From Chara braunii (taxonomy: Eukaryota; Streptophyta; Charophyceae; Charales; Characeae): a stretch of 30,939 bases of DNA. Made by a program: the position numbers and the translations under genes. How positions within the stretch are numbered: the first letter of the stretch is position 1; the number at the start of each line of letters is the position of its first letter. The notes beneath the pieces are model-generated. The model saw only the letters and a program-made list of their open reading frames with translations, ran no database searches and had not been told where the DNA came from. The DNA lies in contig BFEA01000353.1 of assembly GCA_003427395.1 (NCBI GenBank), forward strand, positions 780,526 to 811,464, read 5' to 3'. Positions 27,274 to 30,939 of the stretch are shown here, piece by piece.

Positions 27274-28711
27274 GATAGACCAGTACGACTTTGAGCTCAA
27301 GCTCGTTAAAGGCAAGTACAATGTAGTTGCGGATGCTCTAAGTAGGAGATCAGACTACTTTGGTGCCATAGTTCACTATATGGACATAGGGAGCGACCTG
27401 CAGGAAAAAGTTAGACAAGCGTATGCGCAGGACCCTATCTATAGTGACCTCCTCAAGAGAGTTAAGGAGGCCCCAGAGACTGAGCCAGATTACCGCACTA
27501 CAGAGGGGTTGCTATTTGAGAAGACCAATGAAGTAGACCGTATGTGCATTCCTAACAGCGAGGAGATCCGTAGCTTAATCCTAGGGGAATGCCACGATAC
27601 AGAGGGACACTTCGGTTGGCAAAAGACTCTAGCCAATCTGGTGCATGCGTATACATGGCCATGGATGAAGAACGATTGCATAGAGTATGTCTGCAATTGT
27701 AAAGTCTGTCAGAGAAACAAGAGCACTATGCGTGCCCTTCTAGGTCTTCTCAGACCCTTGCCTATTCCTGACCAGCCCGGAGACTCGGTGTCCATTGACT
27801 TTATGGATACTCAAGTCAAGAGTAGGCACGGCAAGAGCCAAGTCATGGTCATAGTTGATAGATTTAGCAAGTATGCTGTTTTTGTTCCTTCGCCTGCAGA
27901 GGCCCGTACTGAGTTAGTAATTCAGAAGTTTTTTTACTTTTGGGTTAGCGAACATGGAGTCCCCTTGTCTATAGTTAGCGATAGAGATAGTCGCTTCACT
28001 AGCCAGAACTGGCAGGAACTGATGAAAGTCTATGGATCAAAACTGCTGATGTCGTCTGGCCGCCATCCAGAGACTAACGGTCAGACTTAGCAGATGAACA
28101 AGATCATGCAGCAAGTTTTGCGCATGTACATTAGACCTGATCAGATCAACTGGGACGAGATGTTGCCCAAGGTAGCCAGTGCGGTCGTGCACCTATCCAC
28201 CTGTCGCACTCCCAATGAGTTGCACAAGACCTTTAGACTGCGCAGACCGTTTGAGGGACTTAACCGGGATCAGATTCATAGGCTACCGCCTGGTACCAGG
28301 GAGTTTGCGATACAACATGAGAGAGAAATAACCGTTGTTGTTGAGAACCTCAGGAAGGCCCAGCACCGAATGATAGAACAGGCTAATAAGCGCCGTCGCC
28401 CGTCAGAGTTTCAGGTAGGCGACCTGGTCTGGGTCAAGTCTAAAGAGTTTGCTCCTGAGGAAAACATCTCCCAGAAATTATTGCCCACGTATAGAGGACC
28501 GTGGCCAGTTCTAGAAGTCAAGGGCGGAGAGGATGGGCCGTCCTACACCATAGAGATCCCAGCACACCTCCACACCTACCCTGTATTTCATGCATCAAAG
28601 TTGCTGCCGTGTGTCACAAGTCAGCAGTTTCCATCCAGACGGTCCATGATCCCTCCAGACATGGACGGAAGGTATGACATTGACGGCATCGTAGGTGAAC
28701 ATGTGTTTTAG
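27274..28711 (+). pseudogene. RNase H tail and integrase (element B)
   Basis: The RNase H end (NVVADALSRR) leads to integrase: HHCC domain (GECHDTEGHFG, CKVCQRNK), first catalytic Asp in SIDFM, second in IVSDRDSRFTS, then SSGRHPETNGQT followed by TAG (28088-28090). By D-35-E spacing and by the element A sequence (GQSEQMN) that TAG is exactly the catalytic Glu. Homology continues downstream (WDEMLPKVASA, RTPNELHK, QANKRRRPSEFQVGDLVWVKSKEF) with a GPY/F-type module (YRGPWPVLEV ... YPVFHASKLLP). A short deletion near 28180 replaces the SAYNNSVH region of element A. A frameshift near 28700 separates the chromodomain end. Confidence 0.93.
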
Positions 28712-28877
28712 AACAGGAGGTAGAGGTCGTCCACATAAACAATATAAAGTCCGATTCGCTTATCAGGAGCCAGAGGACGACCGATGGTTCACCAGAACAG
28801 AACTTATAGAAACGGCTCCCGACATAGTGAGAGCCTATGAGAGAGATAAGAAAGGTAAAGGTCCTGCCTTGGACTGA
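28664..28877 (+). pseudogene. Chromodomain-like C-terminus (element B)
   Basis: GRYDIDGIV (end of the integrase frame) and FRTGGRGRPHKQYKVRF, DDRWFTRTELIETAPDIVRAYER (shifted frame from 28695) together match the element A tail. The layout (variable hydrophobic start, basic turn, K/R-V-R-F strand, W, C-terminal helix) is that of a divergent chromodomain. The ORF ends at TGA 28875-28877. Such domains target integration to heterochromatin in chromoviruses. Confidence 0.75.
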
Positions 28878-29176
28878 GTTATTCTCGGAGGACCTCGAAT
28901 TTACGCCGGCGGGAGTGAAACGGTATTCACCAGTATGCAGTAGCCGATGCAGATCCCAGAGCTCGATCCCTAGTCCTCACCTTACATGTGTACAGTATCT
29001 GTGTCGACCCCGAGAGTTGAACCCGTGACCTGTGTATTTGTAACAGTTGGTAGACTGTCGTAGGGTCTGTAGGTAGCAGGGGTTCGATCTGTAGATCTGT
29101 CGAGTAGAAGTCTTAGGGAGTTCTAGAAGTCGTAGCTGCTACAGTCCTGAAGGGTCAAGGTCGTAGCTGCTACAGT

Positions 29177-29231
29177 CTTCGAAAGGCCAGGACCCAGACT
29201 TTCGGANGGTCCTAGTAGTGGCCTTTCGAAG
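29177..29231 (+). other. Hairpin with 18-bp stem
   Basis: CTTCGAAAGGCC (29177-29188) pairs perfectly with GGCCTTTCGAAG (29220-29231). Inside, AGGACC (29189-29194) pairs with GGTCCT (29208-29213), leaving a one-sided six-base bulge AGTAGT and a loop with an N at 29207. Strong enough to be a terminator, small-RNA precursor or element end. Confidence 0.8.
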
Positions 29232-29439
29232 TTGCTCACGTTTTGGCTGAGGCAAGTGGGCAAGTGGGCAAGTGGTGAGCCCAACTGCAGTGCGTCGGCA
29301 GTGCGACTGAAGTTGGCAGTGCAAACCCATGCAGTCAGCAGTACCGGTCCCAGTCAGTCCTAGTCCAGTCAAGCAAGTACCGCATGGGACTGTGTGCACC
29401 ACGGGCAAGGGAAAGGGCTAGACCAACGAGCTACAGAAG

Positions 29440-29446
29440 TATAAAT
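29440..29446 (+). promoter_or_regulatory. TATA-like box
   Basis: TATAAAT, about 560 bp after the end of element B coding. If this flank is an LTR, it would be its promoter, with transcript start about 30 bp downstream. Confidence 0.35.
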
Positions 29447-29622
29447 CAAAGGGCAGTGTCCAGCCATTCATTCATTCCTGCGTGAGCCATGCGGAAGCAC
29501 TGCCACAGTGACTTGTGCGAGGTGGTCTGCAGGGAGCCCGAAGACGAAGTGGGCGAGAAGGAGCTTAGCCATAGCGATAGGATAGCAGCGGCCATAGCCG
29601 CCATAGCTGTAGGTAGAGTTCA

Positions 29623-29642
29623 GTGTGTGTGTGTGTGTGTGT
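29623..29642 (+). repeat. GT microsatellite
   Basis: Ten GT units. Flanking words CCATAGC occur at 29567, 29592, 29601 and 29716, as in the 21.8-22.3 kb region. Confidence 0.95.
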
Positions 29643-30360
29643 ACAGAGTATCGTGTGTGGGATATCCAGGGTGATCCTGTTTGTGCGAACAGGGAGTTGT
29701 GTGGGTGCTGTGTCGCCATAGCCATTGAAGCGAACTTGTATCTGAACTGTGTTCTCGGCTACCATATCTCTGAGTTTTGAGTGGGCGCTTGTCGCCAGTT
29801 TGCTGCGCACCTGTTTGCATGCATGTAAAGTGTGAATGAGAGCGAGTCTGATTGCAATGCAGGCAATTGCACAAGTTTCTGTGCGGCGCAAGGGGGACAC
29901 CCAGAAAAAAAGGGGTCACCTGCTCCCCCTTCAAAAAATTATTGTGGGATCAGCGAGATGGGAGGGAAAAAAAAAAGAACCAAGTTGGGTAATGTTGCCG
30001 CCTGACGGTCCAGACTGATCCCAAAAAGAGTTTAAAAGACATATTTGAGGCTATTTCTCATGGCCAATACGAAAAGAAAATTGTGTATGACTGTACTGGA
30101 ACAGGATCTGTTACTTAGGTAGTACTTTCTTTTCAAGTCTTTTGTATCTATGAAAGCAACAAAAAAAAAGGAAATTGCTGCTGGTATGGGGCAGGGGCAG
30201 GTGCCGCGCCACACACCGTGCAGGGCACGGTACGGTTGCAAGTATGCCTACCTGACAACTACTGGACGCTTCCAGGCCCCACCGACTTGCTGGGAAATCC
30301 CTACCAGCCTCTAGCAGGTCTACGTATGTCCTGGCCACTATAAATATGTTTCTAATACTT
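29643..30360. other. No recognised gene
   Basis: Short A runs (29904-29910, 29970-29979, 30160-30168) and scattered small inverted words. A TATAAATA word lies at 30339-30346. No frame shows a domain or coherent codon bias. Confidence 0.5.
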
Positions 30361-30836
30361 TCTACCTCTTAACTTTCCGTCCTGTCCCTGGTCATACCCT
30401 GATAACTATGGCAAGCACAGGACACACATATGTTAGTGGCAGATCACATACATGCTTAGAAAACACGGCAAATCACAACAGAACAGACAAAATATCGGAA
30501 TTCATAGAAATCAGATCAAAAGGACAGCATTTTCTCAGCATGTTGCAGAATTCTCGGACTGCAATTGTACAGGACACACATACGTTAGTGGCAAATCTCT
30601 ACCTCTTAACTTTCCGTCCTCTCCCTTGTCTCTCTCCAAGGCACAGCCACACACCATGGCAAGCACAGGACACACATATGTTAGTGGCAGATCACACACA
30701 TGCTTAGAAAACACGGCAAATCACAACAGAACAGACAAAATATTGGAATTCGTAGAAATCAGATCAAAAGGACAGCATTTTCTCAGCATTTTGCAGAATT
30801 CTCGGACTGCAATTGTGCAAGTCATTCCATGCTTAT
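30361..30836 (+). repeat. Tandem duplication, ~240 bp unit
   Basis: TCTACCTCTTAACTTTCCGT occurs at 30361 and 30598 (offset 237). ATGGCAAGCACAGG occurs at 30408 and 30656 (offset 248), so the second unit gained about 11 bp in between. The unit includes ACACATATGTTAGTGGC, a third partial copy of which marks the junction near 30573-30592. Units are roughly 95% identical. The open frames inside are not recognised as proteins. Confidence 0.85.
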
Positions 30837-30939
30837 GAAGGTGCTGCAAGGAAAATGAACAGAAGCGAGATGACAATATTCAGATTGCACAATCACATTG
30901 AAATCCAGTTCGTATCACAGTGTTCAGAAAGCAGCATTT

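Larger units (their letters stand above)
28878..29480 (+). other. 3' flank of element B, possibly LTR
   Basis: No coding sequence. It contains a 31-bp repeat (29129 and 29160, each with GTAGCTGCTAC), a long hairpin (29177-29231), three CAAGTGGG-like units at about 29251-29276, and a TATA-like box. A 3' LTR would be expected here, but no 5' counterpart was found in the window. Confidence 0.4.

Noticed and set aside
23067-28877. UAG reassigned to glutamine
   Set aside because: TAG also stands where homologous copies have Glu, Trp, Lys or His, and frameshifts, TGA and TAA occur too, so decay explains the stops better.
29050-29110. tRNA gene (GGGGTTCGATC T-loop-like word)
   Set aside because: No matching acceptor stem, anticodon arm or D-loop could be placed around it.

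Overview
The window is nuclear DNA from a eukaryote. It is dominated by decayed, partly nested Ty3/gypsy LTR retrotransposons whose integrases end in chromodomain-like tails, as in plant chromoviruses. It also holds long AG/CT microsatellites, intron-like splice signals and one exon that looks like a host armadillo-repeat gene. A streptophyte alga such as Chara is my best guess. That is inference from element style and gene content; no marker in the window proves it.

Layout. (1) 92-1679: reverse transcriptase and RNase H of element C. (2) 1648-2193: a PHD-type zinc finger and a piece that looks like the start of an integrase, running in the same frame into a gag. (3) 2116-4604 and 12279-14250: the two halves of element A (gag, protease, RT, RNase H, integrase, chromodomain). 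They are separated by a 7.7 kb insertion (4605-12278) that splits the RNase H and is flanked by a possible 6-bp imperfect target duplication. The insertion has no recognisable transposon protein. It holds trains of short perfect hairpins, an array of hairpins sharing one hexaloop (6423-7122), possible minus-strand exons, a 49-bp tandem repeat, an assembly gap (11788-12122) and a CT microsatellite. (4) 14251-15300: noncoding, again hairpin-rich. (5) 15308-15570: armadillo-repeat exon. (6) 15571-18513: mostly unrecognised, with an unexplained GC3-rich minus-strand ORF, a degenerate tRNA-iMet primer-binding site and a 117-bp in-frame tandem duplication. (7) 18514-21616: element D (gag, protease, truncated RT). 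(8) 21644-22470: AG microsatellites inside a degenerate ~260-300 bp duplication, then a TTGACC minisatellite. (9) 23067-28877: element B, the most complete copy, gag to chromodomain. (10) 28878-30939: noncoding, with a TATA-like site, an 18-bp-stem hairpin, a GT run and a ~240-bp tandem repeat.

For the elements, gag would form the particle, protease cut the polyprotein, RT/RNase H make cDNA, and integrase with its chromodomain insert it into marked chromatin. Every copy carries in-frame stops and frameshifts, so none looks autonomous. The strongest candidate for something undescribed is the hairpin array at 6423-7122. Its stems differ in sequence but remain paired by compensatory changes, and the AACTTA loop is constant. 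It sits in a wider stretch (about 4990-7470) of nearly back-to-back hairpins.
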